Shown here: positions 24,413 through 33,601 of the stretch, piece after piece
Numbering within the stretch: the first letter of the stretch is position 1
Layout: each line of letters opens with the position of its first letter
Origin: CAYHVK01 sp964360255
GTDB lineage: Bacteria > Bdellovibrionota > Bdellovibrionia > Bdellovibrionales > UBA1609
Direction: 5' to 3'
Assembly: GCA_964360255.1 (NCBI GenBank)
Contig: CAYHVK010000005.1
Location: 114,609 to 178,608 of the forward strand
Length of the DNA: 64,000 nt
The notes under the pieces: model-generated
The model's input: only the letters and a program-made list of their open reading frames with translations
Told to the model about the DNA's origin: nothing
Databases searched by the model: none
Made by a program: the position numbers and the translations under genes

Positions 24413-26808
24413 CCCAGTTCATAACCAATTCTAAAAAAGAGTGAGCTGTAACTGTCGTCGCCAGTCGTGCCGAAGAGGTCTAATAATCCACCATGATAGA
24501 AACCTTTACGGCCGGGCTGATCCACATGATCTTGCAGAAAGAAATTAATTTTATTCTCTAACCCAGCTTGAATATAATTATCGCCGTAGAGAAGAGTGAA
24601 TTGTGACTGCCAATAAGTCTTGGGCGTTAAACTATTCTGATAATTGAGAAGAGCTCCGTAAAGAATCGTCTCTTTTGGCTCGACTTGCTCGGCGGCCTTG
24701 CGCTCTATAAAAGGAAACTGCTTAAGGGCAAAACCAAAAGACCAGTCTTCTACTTCACGATAAATTCTAAAGTCGATCATTTGTGTGTCGAACTCTTCTT
24801 GGTAAGGTAAATTTTCAGGCTGCCAAGTTAAACTGTGCCATCCAAGCTTCGTAACATAATTCTTGCGATTGATATTCCATGATTTGGCAAAAGTAAAACT
24901 CGGAATCGCCATTCCGCGAAATTGCACTTGCTCAACAGCGGCGTTTTTCTGAGTGATCAGCCAGTAATCAAAATTAGCGGCTACATCAAAGAATGTCGGC
25001 TCAGCAGGCTCAGTCGGCTCGGTTGGTGTTGACGCTGTAGGGGCAACTGCTGCAGGTGATATGACGGCTGTTGGTGGTAACGGTGATGGAGTGACGGCCA
25101 CAGGTAGGGCGGGCTTTGCCACCGGCTTTTCAACATACTGCAAAGACGGCCCTAGGCTGCCTGCCGGTTTCTCAATCAAAGTTTTTATATCGAACTTCGC
25201 GGCTTCGCTAAAAAGACCCATGCGACCATCTTTTGTCCCAGCCGCGACACGCCAGTAATAAACTTCTTCTTTAAAATCAGTCCATACAAATTCTGGACGC
25301 TTTACTTTCTTTATCACTTCTGGTTTTAAGAAATCCGCTTTAGAAGAGATCTCAATCGTGTAAAAATCGGCTCCCTCAACAGAGAACCAAGAAAACGAAG
25401 CTTGTTTTCGCACTTCAGCTTGTGCATTCGGAATCAAAAGTTCGAAGACTTTTGCAATGAAGCGGGTCAAAAGAGTTGGCGTCAAATGACCCTCTAAATT
25501 TTTATATTTTATATTTTTATAATCTATTTGTGCTCCATCAGGACGATGAGGCCTTTCAGCTTTTTGTTTATTCTCTTCATCAGACTCTTGAGCCGGTGCG
25601 CGTGGCTCGGGTTCGGCCATCGGTAAATTGAGGCGTGGTGCTGCCAAGGGGTTCGGTGTAAAATAAACCGGTAGTGAGTAGAAAGGCGGAATCACAAAGC
25701 CATCAGAATCATAAGCGTATATGCTCCATGAAAATTCACCAGAGTGTGGGGCTTGCACATTCGCATAAGGTAGAGCCGATTCTTTTTTCAGAGGCTCGTC
25801 GTGATCGTTATTTATACGGACCTCATAGCGATCTACATTTTCTGCCGGGTACCAGCTGAAGAGATAATTTGTCTCAAGGTTGATTCGATCACGGGGCAGT
25901 GGATTCAAATAACGAATCTTTGGTGCCGGCACAATTTCAAGAGTTGAAGATGAAGAAACAAAACCGCGTTCGTCTTCTAGGGCGAGTGAGTATGTGCCAG
26001 GATCTAATTGCAAAAATGCGACCGGGGGCTTATCAGCGGGATCGGATAGGCTCACCGGTTGGCGAATTTCTTCATGGTTTGGTTTTATTAAACGTAAGAA
26101 GCGGGCTGGCCCCTTCCAGGTGACTGCGACCTGAAGTGGAAAGGTGTGGCTGTAAATTCGTGACTCATGTGGTGTTTCTATTTTTAGCTCAGGGCTCACG
26201 CTTTGAACGGTTTCAATTGATTCTTGGCTGAGAGTGAGCTTCTTACCATTTTCGATAACTTTGGTTTCACCACTCACTTTATTTTCTAAATGAACTTCGC
26301 CTTTATTGATTTCTAATTCGACTCGTTCACCTTCAAGAGCGCGTAAACTTAAATCAGTCCCGGGCTTAGCTTCGACGGTCCATTCTCCGCTACCAACCGA
26401 AAGTCTTTGTCCGCTATTGCGCGAGCGCAATTGGCCTTTGTAAAATCGTACTCGCAGTGAATCTTCGCTATTTTGCTCGATGGGTTCAAGCATCACGAGA
26501 GTGTTTTCATGAATCTGTAATTTTACATCGCCCTCGAGATTGAGTTGAGCCGTGCTGTTGTCGAGTGTTAAAACAGAATCGTAGCGATAGAGTGTATCAT
26601 TGGGATTTGAGTCCTCCCAGATAATTGAATCGGCGCCTTTACGTTTTACATTTTCGCGTTTTTGAATCATGTGGCCAATGATCTGTTTATTGTTTGAAGC
26701 GCCTTCAGTTTTGAAATGAAGTGAATCAATCAGACCCAAGCTGCTGAGCAGCCAAGCAATTTGAAAAATAAGTAGGGTCAGGGCCCCTGAAACTAAATAG
26801 CGATCCAC
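24400..26808 (-). CDS. FecR-domain protein with Ig/FnIII modules and C-terminal barrel-like segment
   Basis: An 802-residue protein. An N-terminal membrane helix (about 5-28) is followed by a FecR-like beta domain (about 55-185: YDSVLTLDNSTAQLNLEG, VELEINKGEVHLENK). Ig/FnIII-like repeats follow (FSWYPAENVDRYEVRIN and FSWFSVEGADFYTIEIS share the same pattern), then a Pro/Ala/Thr linker (about 560-620). The C-terminal 190 residues are strands with aromatic ends and the terminus GYELGYRW, suggestive of an outer-membrane barrel. If so, one polypeptide would span inner membrane, periplasm and outer membrane. That is inference; a periplasmic beta domain is the alternative. It faces the glycine-rich gene. 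Confidence 0.78.
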   Translation of the reverse strand: MDRYLVSGALTLLIFQIAWLLSSLGLIDSLHFKTEGASNNKQIIGHMIQKRENVKRKGADSIIWEDSNPNDTLYRYDSVLTLDNSTAQLNLEGDVKLQIHENTLVMLEPIEQNSEDSLRVRFYKGQLRSRNSGQRLSVGSGEWTVEAKPGTDLSLRALEGERVELEINKGEVHLENKVSGETKVIENGKKLTLSQESIETVQSVSPELKIETPHESRIYSHTFPLQVAVTWKGPARFLRLIKPNHEEIRQPVSLSDPADKPPVAFLQLDPGTYSLALEDERGFVSSSSTLEIVPAPKIRYLNPLPRDRINLETNYLFSWYPAENVDRYEVRINNDHDEPLKKESALPYANVQAPHSGEFSWSIYAYDSDGFVIPPFYSLPVYFTPNPLAAPRLNLPMAEPEPRAPAQESDEENKQKAERPHRPDGAQIDYKNIKYKNLEGHLTPTLLTRFIAKVFELLIPNAQAEVRKQASFSWFSVEGADFYTIEISSKADFLKPEVIKKVKRPEFVWTDFKEEVYYWRVAAGTKDGRMGLFSEAAKFDIKTLIEKPAGSLGPSLQYVEKPVAKPALPVAVTPSPLPPTAVISPAAVAPTASTPTEPTEPAEPTFFDVAANFDYWLITQKNAAVEQVQFRGMAIPSFTFAKSWNINRKNYVTKLGWHSLTWQPENLPYQEEFDTQMIDFRIYREVEDWSFGFALKQFPFIERKAAEQVEPKETILYGALLNYQNSLTPKTYWQSQFTLLYGDNYIQAGLENKINFFLQDHVDQPGRKGFYHGGLLDLFGTTGDDSYSSLFFRIGYELGYRW

Positions 26809-26913
26809 GTTATCTTTTCGGAATTTCTTAGGAATATTTGGACAGGTCGAAAGTTCTGATACACAATATTTTGATAAAAGAGTGCGCTGAAAACCAGGCC
26901 AAGGACTAGTGTA

Positions 26914-27825
26914 ATGACAGCAAAAACGGGCCCGAAAAAGATCTTAATCGTAGAAGATGATCAGTCGGTTATGGAGATTGTCTTTGAGGCTCTAAAATCT
27001 ACTTATACCATCGAAGCGGCCTCTTCAGCCGATGAGGCTTACGAAAAGCTGAAGTCTTTTCAACCTCACTTAGTTCTTACAGATAATGATATGCCAGGGA
27101 TTACGGGAATCGAAATGCTGAAGAGCCTACGTCAGCAACAGAACTATGTAACAGTTATTTTTCTCTCAGGCCGAACCGACAGCCAATTCGTTACCGAAGC
27201 TTTGCGCTCGGGTGCCGATGATTATATTCGTAAGCCCTTTCGTATTAACGAACTTATGGCGCGGGTCGAGGTCGCTCTTCGCAACAACGATCTTCATGCT
27301 GAACTTATGCAGGCCAATCTTAAGCTGCATGATTTAATTGATCATGATGACTTAACGGGCCTTTATAATATGCGCTCGATGTACCAAAAAATTGAACTAG
27401 AGATTAAGCGTGCGAAACGGGCTAAACGTTTTTTAGCTTGCGTGATGCTGGATATGGATAAATTTAAAACGGTAAATGATCATCACGATCATTTATTCGG
27501 CAGTTTTGTTTTAAAAACTATGGGCACTCTTATTAAGAAAACCATGCGTGATACTGATTTTGCCGCTCGCTATGGCGGCGATGAATTTTTAATCGTGCTG
27601 ACAGAAACTGAAAAAGCCGGTGTCTCTGGTTTTTGTGAGCGGTTGAGAAAAACCGTTGAAGAATTCACTTTTATTTCGGGCGTGGATTCGATGCAGCTGA
27701 CGATTTCTCTTGGTTTTGCTCTCGGCGGACACGAGCTTGATCTGGATGCACGAAACCTAGTTCGTGCTGCAGATCATAATTTATATAAAGCCAAAGAATC
27801 TGGGCGCAATCGTACCCACGGTTAA
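26914..27825 (+). CDS. Response regulator with GGDEF output (diguanylate cyclase)
   Basis: A 303-residue cytoplasmic protein. The receiver domain is residues 9-125 (acidic pair in IVEDDQS, phospho-acceptor Asp57 in TDNDMPGITG, conserved Lys in RKPF). The GGDEF domain is residues 140-300: DDLTGLYN, active-site GGDEF at 221-225, and an intact inhibitory RxxD site (RDTD, 212-215) five residues before it. It should therefore make cyclic di-GMP from GTP with product feedback, switched by phosphorylation of the receiver. The neighbouring kinases at 18895-22295 are candidate phosphodonors. It is transcribed away from the FecR gene. Confidence 0.95.
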   Translation: MTAKTGPKKILIVEDDQSVMEIVFEALKSTYTIEAASSADEAYEKLKSFQPHLVLTDNDMPGITGIEMLKSLRQQQNYVTVIFLSGRTDSQFVTEALRSGADDYIRKPFRINELMARVEVALRNNDLHAELMQANLKLHDLIDHDDLTGLYNMRSMYQKIELEIKRAKRAKRFLACVMLDMDKFKTVNDHHDHLFGSFVLKTMGTLIKKTMRDTDFAARYGGDEFLIVLTETEKAGVSGFCERLRKTVEEFTFISGVDSMQLTISLGFALGGHELDLDARNLVRAADHNLYKAKESGRNRTHG

Positions 27826-27979
27826 TGATTCTGTAGTCGTCCCACCTCTGAACGTTGAATCCCATTCTGCCTCAAGCGAATGTTACCAGCTGCTCACACA
27901 TTGCAGCTGATTTGGTTTTGTATTTGCAAAAGCTAAGTGCTGTGAATTGGTATGAATTGCAACAATAAGGAGAATTTTT

Positions 27980-28444
27980 ATGAATCCAAGAGGTTTTGCC
28001 CTTTACGGCGGTATTATTATGTTAGTGATTGGTGCACTGGCGCTAGTAGCACCCGGCCCAACAGAAAATCTTCCAGCACTGCTTGTTGAAACAAGTTATG
28101 GTTGGTTTCTCAACACATTTGCAATGAACATTTACAATAAGGTAGCGCTCATCGCTTTTGGTGTTTTCGGTATTTGGGCGGCAAAGGCCAAGGGCCGAGA
28201 GCTTCCCTCTTCTATTTTCTGGGCGCAGGCTCTTTTTGTAGTCATGGGCGTGCTGATGGTATTAGGTCTCTTCACAGAAACTAGTACTCTCGGTGGTTAC
28301 TGGCCACTTTTCGGTGCTAATGCTGGTCTTCATGCATTTGTTGCCATCGTGGGTGCTTATTATGGTTTCGCTCTCAGCTCTAAGGTTCATAAGCCGACTA
28401 AAACTGAACTCGACTACCGCACTCCATTACAACCACGAATCTAG
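27980..28444 (+). CDS. Small four-helix membrane protein, DUF4383-like
   Basis: A 154-residue integral membrane protein with four predicted helices, near residues 9-26, 50-67, 82-102 and 112-131. The last two (FVVMGVLMVLGLF and GLHAFVAIVGAYYGFAL) with a conserved-looking NAGLH resemble DUF4383 proteins, which have no known activity. A GGAG ribosome site precedes the ATG, and a hairpin follows the stop. Monocistronic; function unknown. Confidence 0.72.
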   Translation: MNPRGFALYGGIIMLVIGALALVAPGPTENLPALLVETSYGWFLNTFAMNIYNKVALIAFGVFGIWAAKAKGRELPSSIFWAQALFVVMGVLMVLGLFTETSTLGGYWPLFGANAGLHAFVAIVGAYYGFALSSKVHKPTKTELDYRTPLQPRI

Positions 28445-28464
28445 TTGGTGTTACTGATAAAAAA

Positions 28465-28499
28465 GCAGAGGGTCTTCGTTAAGAAGGCCCTTTCTCTAT
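28465..28499 (+). terminator. Probable intrinsic terminator
   Basis: AGGGTCTT and AAGA..CCCT around a CGTT loop form a stem with a 3-nt bulge, followed by TTTCTCTAT. It lies 20 nt after the DUF4383-like gene. Confidence 0.6.
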
Positions 28500-28632
28500 A
28501 CTGTTCTTACTCTTTCTCATAGTGCGTTTATGCCTCGGTATTAAGGTAAATAGCCCCGCTTTGTCTATTATGTGGCATCTATTCACGTACAACGTTATTG
28601 AATTGGCACATGAATTGGAGTGTTACTTCTTA

Positions 28633-29142
28633 ATGATCGTGCTGATAAAAAGATATTTAAATTCTACTGAAGTTTGCCTCGCTCTTACAATCACTGCTTT
28701 AATTCTTTCAATCCCGGCTAATCTCTTACCATTTTTGTCAGTTGAAATGCATGGTCGTAGAAACATCAGTACTCTTTGGGAAAGTGTTGTTTCCCTTTAT
28801 AGTTCGGGTTCTATTTTCATCGCAATTATTATTCTAGTTGCCAGCATTATTATTCCATTTACTAAACTTTTTATTCTGCTGTACCTGACTTTCGCTAACT
28901 ATCGGCAAGATTTGGGCCATCACGAGCGTAAATTTCACAGCCGGCTTTACCAGTTTATTGAGGCCATTGGGCGTTGGTCCATGCTCGATATTTTTCTCGT
29001 TGCGATTATGGTGGCTGTATTTAAATTCGGTAAATGGACCACCATCAAAATTGAAATGGGAGCCGTTCTTTTTACTCTCGTCGTAGTTTTAACTTTATTG
29101 GCTACTGCCTCATATAAACAAGTAGGGACAAAACATGCATAG
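28633..29142 (+). CDS. pqiA: Paraquat-inducible protein A family membrane protein
   Basis: Four membrane helices with the family signature LILSIPANLLPFLSVEMHG, then TLWESVVSLYSSGSIFIAIII and a final LFTLVVVLTLLATASY. PqiA works with the MCE protein PqiB in lipid transport across the envelope. The start is uncertain: the frame is open to a GTG at 28522 and an ATG at 28570. I prefer the ATG at 28633, which has GGAG 12 nt upstream and gives 169 residues. No version shows the CxxC zinc-ribbon cysteines usual just before helix 1 (only isolated Cys34 and Cys50 in the long version), so this copy appears to lack it. It overlaps pqiB by 8 bp. Confidence 0.85.
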   Translation: MIVLIKRYLNSTEVCLALTITALILSIPANLLPFLSVEMHGRRNISTLWESVVSLYSSGSIFIAIIILVASIIIPFTKLFILLYLTFANYRQDLGHHERKFHSRLYQFIEAIGRWSMLDIFLVAIMVAVFKFGKWTTIKIEMGAVLFTLVVVLTLLATASYKQVGTKHA

Positions 29143-29962
29143 TAAAAAATTAATTTGGATTCTACCTATTCTCGCAGCTGTCTTTACAGTTTGGTTGCTT
29201 TTTCGTTTTGCGAATTACAACTCCCATTATATCGAAGTTTCATTTGAAGATGCCGCCGGAATCCAAGTGGAACAAACTCAGCTGAGGTACCGAGGTGTAG
29301 AGATCGGCTTAGTCAGAAAAGTTCTCATTTCAAAGGATAATAAATCAGTAATTGTCACAATCGCTCTTAATAAAGGAGCGGAGCATTTCGCCGTGAAAGG
29401 CTCCACCTTCTGGATCGTTCGCCCCCGTATGAATATTCAGGGGATCACTGGTCTTGAGACTCTGGTTGAAGGGTCTTACATCACTGTTCGCCCGGGTGAC
29501 CCTGATCAAAAAGTTGAAAAAGAATTTGTCGCGTTAAATAGCGCCCCTGTGCTCCCAGATGATGATCAGTCGGTTTCGTTCAAACTCACCGCACGCGTGG
29601 CTGGCTCACTGAATGCAGGTGATGCTATTCGTTATCGTGGTATAAAAATAGGAGTGCTTTCAAAAGTTGACTTGAGTCGTAACTCTCAGCGCATCGATGT
29701 GACGATGAATATTATGAAGCCTTATCGTCGATTGATTCGTGTGAATTCGGTTTTTAATCGAATTATGGGTGTGCGAGCAAAACTCGGTCTTTTTAAATCT
29801 GAGCTGAAAATTGAGACGTTAAACAGTCTGCTTCAAGGCGGCATCGAGCTGAATAACCCATCCCAGGTTGGGCCTCAAGCTAAAGTCGGCCATTTGTTTT
29901 GGCTCGATGAAGCTCCACCCAAAGATTCTGATAAGTGGGAGCCTAAAGTGAATATTTACTAA
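29135..29962 (+). CDS. pqiB: PqiB-like MCE (MlaD) domain protein
   Basis: A 275-residue protein anchored by one N-terminal helix (about 5-24) with two MCE domains. The first is about residues 30-122 (YIEVSFEDAAGIQVEQTQLR ... YRGVEIG); the second is about 148-240 (VSFKLTARVAGSLNAGDAIR ... YRGIKIG). E. coli PqiB has three such domains and a long coiled needle; this one is shorter and has no obvious needle helix. It should form a hexameric ring in the periplasm and move lipids with PqiA. It overlaps the end of pqiA; no PqiC-type lipoprotein follows, although the window has other lipoproteins. Confidence 0.9.
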   Translation: MHSKKLIWILPILAAVFTVWLLFRFANYNSHYIEVSFEDAAGIQVEQTQLRYRGVEIGLVRKVLISKDNKSVIVTIALNKGAEHFAVKGSTFWIVRPRMNIQGITGLETLVEGSYITVRPGDPDQKVEKEFVALNSAPVLPDDDQSVSFKLTARVAGSLNAGDAIRYRGIKIGVLSKVDLSRNSQRIDVTMNIMKPYRRLIRVNSVFNRIMGVRAKLGLFKSELKIETLNSLLQGGIELNNPSQVGPQAKVGHLFWLDEAPPKDSDKWEPKVNIY

Positions 29963-30061
29963 GATTTTTGGTTCTTCCAGATGATGATGGCGAGAGAGCA
30001 GCTGCTACGGTGAGGGCAATGAAAGTAAAATTGAATTTAATTTTAGAAGTCAGCTTGAGCA

Positions 30062-30349
30062 TTAATGTTGTTGTCGGCTGTAAGGATCAGTTTCTGGGAC
30101 TCCGCCCATCTGGCGATCATCAATCTTTTCGGTGTATTGCTTCGTAGGACCGTAGAAGCCGCCCATTTGCCGATTGGGTTTTTCAATAGATTCTTTTCGC
30201 TTATTATCGAGGGCTCGTTTACATTTTTCAGCGCGATCTCTTTCAGAGGCCGGGCTGATACGCTGGATATCATCATCACCGTATTGACGTTCAGCATGGG
30301 CGAGAGAAAATGAAAGAGACGATAAAATTACAAGAGAGATTTTCAACAT
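30062..30349 (-). CDS. Small exported protein of unknown function
   Basis: A 95-residue protein with a clear signal peptide (ISLVILSSLSFSLAHA, then ERQYGDDD). The mature part is about 78 residues, highly charged, with the short repeated phrase RQMGG (residues 60-64 and 79-83) and one cysteine. It is probably disordered. This frame is chosen over the overlapping 84-residue minus-strand frame because only this one has an export signal. Confidence 0.65.
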   Translation of the reverse strand: MLKISLVILSSLSFSLAHAERQYGDDDIQRISPASERDRAEKCKRALDNKRKESIEKPNRQMGGFYGPTKQYTEKIDDRQMGGVPETDPYSRQQH

Positions 30350-30500
30350 AGTGAAGGCAATATATCTTAATTTTCTGTTTTATTCGTCAATGAAAATGGC
30401 AGCCTGTTATCTATTCAGGGGTGGTTCCAATTTGGACAATCTCGCTCAACCTAAGTCCAGCTCAGGTTGCCCATCCTCATGACCTACTTGAAAATGAATC

Positions 30501-31469
30501 ATGGGATTAAAACTGAACAAAATGATTTTATTTTCCGCTCTGTTGGCCTTCTCTTCGGGTTTTGCTCAAGATAATGGTCAGCAGTGGGCCGGCAATTTAG
30601 AGATGAATGGTTATAAAATCTCTGACTACCAAAACTTTGCCTCTGAATACACATTGGTGACAGTTCGTTATCGGCAAGATTCAGGAGAGTTTCGTTTCAC
30701 TTACGCCAATTCAATTGCGCTTAAGGCCTTAAAAGAAAATAAGCCTTATCCAGATAATGCCGTATTCGCCAAAACTGCCTATCTATTATCGCCAGACCGA
30801 GCCTTCCCGAGTTCTTTAACTCCTAATAAGGTGAATCGTTATCAGCTTATGGTAAAGAACGCAGCGAAGCACAAAGATACGGACGGCTGGGGTTACGCGC
30901 TTTTTGATTCCACTGGGCGCACTTTTGCTGGCGAGCCCAAAGCCGCTGCAATGGCCTGTCGTGCTTGCCACCAAATTGTAAAAGATAAAAACTATGTTTT
31001 CTCAGATCTAATTTTTAAAGGTGTTAACTTTTTTAGTGATGCGAAAGCAAATCAGGCAGTAAAAAAGAAAAATAAATATCTGCCTGAGTTTGAAACTGTA
31101 GCCGTTAAAAAGCTACCGAAGTTTGTTGCTGATTTAATTCCGAAATCTGCGAAGTCTGTGCGTTCGATCAAAGGCAATTTGAAAAAGTACATTTTTGAAG
31201 GAACGCTTAATGAAATTCGTCCATTTTTAGGTTCAGAAGTTTTAGCTTCTCAGCTTCCGGCACTTTTAATCAGTGAAGATGGAAAGCAATTCTCATTGGT
31301 GTACAGTGATGTCTCGGCCGGTGAGAATTGTGTAAGCGCCAGTGGCAAGGCCACATCAATGGTGGCTATTATTTCAGTTCCAAAAACGACACCGGTTGCG
31401 CCCTATGCAGAACCAGGGCGGGTCGAAGGTGAGACGGCTTCAAGTTCATTCTGTTTTGTGAATCAATAA
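30501..31469 (+). CDS. Exported cytochrome P460 family protein
   Basis: A 322-residue protein with an N-terminal signal (MILFSALLAFSSGFA, then QDNGQQ). A P460-type beta domain is recognisable (DGWGYALFDSTGRTFAGEP) and ends with a single c-type haem motif CRACH near residue 155. P460 proteins oxidise hydroxylamine or detoxify nitric oxide in the periplasm; here the C-terminal 150 residues are an extra module I do not recognise. The ATG chosen gives an ordinary signal length, but the ribosome site is weak. Ends at a good terminator. Confidence 0.8.
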   Translation: MGLKLNKMILFSALLAFSSGFAQDNGQQWAGNLEMNGYKISDYQNFASEYTLVTVRYRQDSGEFRFTYANSIALKALKENKPYPDNAVFAKTAYLLSPDRAFPSSLTPNKVNRYQLMVKNAAKHKDTDGWGYALFDSTGRTFAGEPKAAAMACRACHQIVKDKNYVFSDLIFKGVNFFSDAKANQAVKKKNKYLPEFETVAVKKLPKFVADLIPKSAKSVRSIKGNLKKYIFEGTLNEIRPFLGSEVLASQLPALLISEDGKQFSLVYSDVSAGENCVSASGKATSMVAIISVPKTTPVAPYAEPGRVEGETASSSFCFVNQ

Positions 31470-31490
31470 AATGAAGAAGGAGAGGCGAGG

Positions 31491-31525
31491 ACTGTCGAAC
31501 TTCTAGACAGTTTTATTTTTACCTT
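31491..31525 (+). terminator. Intrinsic terminator after the cytochrome P460 gene
   Basis: ACTGTC (31491-31496) and GACAGT (31506-31511) form a 6-bp stem extended inward by partial pairing, followed by TTTATTTTTA. Confidence 0.75.
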
Positions 31526-31591
31526 TAAAAAACCTTCTTGATTCTATCGATTTTTCGCCAATTTCCCTCTGGAAATGTTATAAAGGTGGCT

Positions 31592-32206
31592 ATGAAAAAA
31601 TCTATATTCTCTCTAATTGTGGTCTCGTTATTTTTTAACTCATTCGCTTTTGCGGCGGCCATTGAACAAGTCTTACCTGTTACAGTTAACGGCCAATTAA
31701 CTTCGCTGCTCATGAATTCTAACGGTGAAGTTTTTCAAATTCTGGCTGCGGCACCCGAGCAAGAAAGTCTTTCGGCTGAAGAAGCTTTAAATAATTACAA
31801 TTCATTAGTTAAAAACGCGGTCTATGAAACTTATAATCATCCCGAACAAAACGAGCGTCTGACTGATCTTCGGGCGGAATACGCAACTACTAAAAGTAAA
31901 AGAGGGCTGCCCGAGATTACTTTTGAATACGGTAGCGATTTGCGTGCTAAGAAATATAAAGTAGCGGGTCGCAAGATCTACACAATCGACTTTGAGTTAG
32001 GTGATGATTTATATCCTGAATTTTTGAAAGCCAATGAAAATCGTGCCGTTCATTTTCTTGTTGGCTGCACAACTGCAGGTAAAGCTCCGCAAGATATGGT
32101 TTTGGTTCGTCGTCTGCAGGGTGAAACAGTTTGTGGCGGCGGTGCCCGCTACGTTCGTAAGTTTAACAGCTGGGCTTCTTTCTTAGGTCTCGCTGACCCT
32201 AAGTAA
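31592..32206 (+). CDS. Exported protein of unknown function
   Basis: A 204-residue protein counted from the ATG at 31592, which has AAAGGTGG upstream and a full signal peptide (SIFSLIVVSLFFNSFAFA); the upstream frame start lacks both. The mature protein has no recognised domain. It has two cysteines (FLVGCTTAGK and ETVCGGGARYVRK) that may pair. Compact, about 20 kDa, probably periplasmic. It ends six bases from the convergent barrel gene with no terminator visible. Confidence 0.7.
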   Translation: MKKSIFSLIVVSLFFNSFAFAAAIEQVLPVTVNGQLTSLLMNSNGEVFQILAAAPEQESLSAEEALNNYNSLVKNAVYETYNHPEQNERLTDLRAEYATTKSKRGLPEITFEYGSDLRAKKYKVAGRKIYTIDFELGDDLYPEFLKANENRAVHFLVGCTTAGKAPQDMVLVRRLQGETVCGGGARYVRKFNSWASFLGLADPK

Positions 32207-32212
32207 GTTTGA

Positions 32213-32782
32213 TTAAAACGGAAACGAAAGGCCTGCAGAAATTAAGCTCGATTCGTTGTAAGCGTCGCCTACAACAGAGTTGTTCTCGACTTCATCATAC
32301 TCGATAGATTCATATTCAAAGAGCAATTGCACATGTCTGAAGAGAGCGACAGCGAAGCCCAATTTAAATCCGTCACCAGTGAAAACCTGTTTATTAAAAT
32401 CCAAATCATGTTCAGCATCAAAAATATAAGTGGCGTAGAAGGCGAAATTATTAAAGCCCATGCGAAAGAATCCACCTGTATTTTTTGTGGTCATTTCGCC
32501 ATCGGTGAGAGTGGTTTCATCCCACTCGCGCTCAAGAGTGCCGGTTTCGTACTCTCCACCTAAAGTGAGAGCCCCGTTGGCAAAGGCCCATCCGAGGCGA
32601 CCGCCATATTGGACACCAGAGGCTTCGCCATCGCGAAGAGTGGTAGTGAGGGTTGGATCAGAATTGCGAAGATTCCCTTGTATAATGCTTGTAACGAAAG
32701 GTTCGAGATACAGACCAGCTTGAGCCTGTGAGAGCTGAAAGCCGCTAAGAATCATAAAGGTCAGGAGCCAAAACTTATTCAT
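32213..32782 (-). CDS. Small outer-membrane beta-barrel protein
   Basis: A 189-residue protein with signal peptide (WLLTFMILSGFQLSQAQA) and alternating strands (GGRLGWAFANGALTLGGEYE, FFRMGFNNFAFYATYIFDAE) ending in a terminal phenylalanine (SAGLSFPF), which is the BAM recognition layout. The size fits an eight-stranded OmpW/OmpX-like barrel. The function is unknown. Confidence 0.82.
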   Translation of the reverse strand: MNKFWLLTFMILSGFQLSQAQAGLYLEPFVTSIIQGNLRNSDPTLTTTLRDGEASGVQYGGRLGWAFANGALTLGGEYETGTLEREWDETTLTDGEMTTKNTGGFFRMGFNNFAFYATYIFDAEHDLDFNKQVFTGDGFKLGFAVALFRHVQLLFEYESIEYDEVENNSVVGDAYNESSLISAGLSFPF

Positions 32783-32881
32783 AGAATTATGATATGCAAT
32801 ATTGCCATCATTGCACTAAAAACTTGCGGTTTTTAATAGGAGTTCGATATAACCGCGACAGTTGAACTTAAAGGAGCTTTT

Positions 32882-33463
32882 ATGAAGATCTTCGCTAGTC
32901 TTATTCTACTGTTAGCCATTTCTGCCCCGTCCTATGCTGCACCAGTTAAAGATGAGTTTGTTTCGATGCTTCAGCCTAGCGCCCAACTCGCATTAGTTAA
33001 AAGTTTGCTTAAAGTGCTGCCGGCTTACAGTTCCTCTGTGGCTTTGGTACTTAAAGAAATCGATGCTTTGCCAGTCGGTACAGTCAAAGAAACGACAAAA
33101 CTCAATCAGATTCCTATTGCTGGGCTTTTTGAAAGAAACGCTGAAGGTTTAAATAAAGTTCTGACCGATGTCGCCTTTGCCGAAGGTCGCGATGAAGAAG
33201 ATGTAGCATGGCTTAGAAAATCACTAGCTGATTTGAATGCGCTTTTAGTTTTAGTTAAAAAGGCAAGAGCCGGTCAGAACACTTACAAAGCTATGGAGAA
33301 ATATATTTATATTTCACGTAACTTCGTAGTGAATGCGAATGAGTATGAGGTTTCAGCGCTTCTGAATCCGGTTTCACGATTCTATTGCAACCTTACAATT
33401 GAAATTGATCTTCAAGCGGGAATCAAAACTCCCATCGCCGAGGCCAGCGAGAGCTGCGACTAG
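32882..33463 (+). CDS. Exported helical protein of unknown function
   Basis: A 193-residue protein with signal peptide (IFASLILLLAISAPSYA). The mature part is almost wholly helical with regular heptad-like leucines (LALVKSLLKVLPAYSSSVAL). Two cysteines close to the end (FYCNLTIEID ... SESCD) could form a disulfide. A strong AAGGAG ribosome site precedes the ATG. No family recognised. Confidence 0.7.
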   Translation: MKIFASLILLLAISAPSYAAPVKDEFVSMLQPSAQLALVKSLLKVLPAYSSSVALVLKEIDALPVGTVKETTKLNQIPIAGLFERNAEGLNKVLTDVAFAEGRDEEDVAWLRKSLADLNALLVLVKKARAGQNTYKAMEKYIYISRNFVVNANEYEVSALLNPVSRFYCNLTIEIDLQAGIKTPIAEASESCD

Positions 33464-33601
33464 TTCATAATTGATTATTAAAATTAAACTGCCATAGCGG
33501 CGCCCTTTTTCGTCAGCTTATAAGCTCAGTGGACAGTTCTAAGGGCGTAATTTCATTATAAGATCTTAATGAGCGGAATGCCTTTTGCTCATAAGAGCCT
33601 T

